5,439 bases of DNA, taken from the NCBI GenBank assembly GCA_937957775.1, contig CALFXV010000151.1, positions 1 to 5,439 of the forward strand. Reading direction: 5' to 3'. Of the stretch, positions 5,380 through 5,439 are shown piece after piece. This DNA comes from an uncultured Methylotenera sp. (GTDB lineage Bacteria; Pseudomonadota; Gammaproteobacteria; Burkholderiales; Methylophilaceae). A model generated the notes under the pieces. That model did no database searches. It had not been told where the DNA came from and saw nothing but the letters and a program-made list of their open reading frames with translations. How positions within the stretch are numbered: the first letter of the stretch is position 1; each line of letters begins with the position of its first letter. The position numbers were made by a program, and so were the translations under genes.

Positions 5380-5439
5380 AAACAGCAGCACAGATAAACG
5401 CGGAGCGATTTGTTAAAACGCTCGTCGAGAAAAATCAAC
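5376..5439 (+). CDS. 5' end of an unidentified ORF, cut by the window edge
   Basis: ATG at 5376 is preceded by GAGGA (5361-5365) with 10-nt spacing and overlaps the upstream TGA by 4 nt (ATGA), indicating translational coupling. Twenty-one residues are visible, beginning [16 protein letters not shown], which is helical and charged. This is too little for a family call. Together with the preceding ORF tail it is the only evidence on the nature of the DNA to the right of the junction. Confidence 0.5.
   Translation, partial: MKTAAQINAERFVKTLVEKNQ

Noticed and set aside
1..5439. CRISPR arrays, transposase genes, riboswitches
   Set aside because: No regularly spaced direct repeats, no transposase-like reading frame and no recognisable riboswitch fold were seen on either strand.

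Overview
The window looks like chromosomal DNA of a Gram-negative proteobacterium. It encodes an outer-membrane beta-barrel, a periplasmic-facing c5-type cytochrome and an ApaH of E. coli size. The gene types and moderate GC would suit a betaproteobacterium, perhaps methylotroph- or Nitrosomonadales-like, but this placement is inference and weak. Every complete protein gene ends in TAA.

Left part (1-2033): the 3' end of an OlsB-like N-acyltransferase gene is followed after 5 nt by a PlsC/OlsA-like O-acyltransferase that has only a TTG start. Together they would make ornithine (acyl-amino-acid) lipid. The second gene converges on apaH (minus strand). The two share a perfect 12-bp palindrome that encodes the last three residues and the stop codon of both proteins.

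Middle (2034-2954): a membrane-anchored cytochrome c5-like protein lies on the minus strand, with a good sigma-70 promoter and a strong terminator that ends just before the apaH start. Divergent to it is a tRNA-Arg(CCG) gene with an extended -10 promoter, encoded CCA and its own terminator.

Right part (2955-5297): an AT-rich leader precedes a plus-strand cluster made of a 72-aa YezD/DUF2292 protein, a 546-aa alginate-export-family outer-membrane barrel, and the start of a periplasmic sulfate-binding protein (Sbp). The two flanking genes point to sulfur acquisition. My inference is that the barrel is the outer-membrane entry route for a sulfur compound rather than an alginate exporter. This is the most interesting candidate system here.

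Right end (about 5298-5439): the Sbp reading frame stops making sense immediately after its [10 protein letters not shown] motif. It is replaced by unrelated DNA holding the tail of one ORF and the start of a second, overlapping by ATGA in the style of a phage or mobile-element operon. This is either a real insertion or rearrangement into sbp, or a chimeric join near a contig end. The sequence alone cannot decide.
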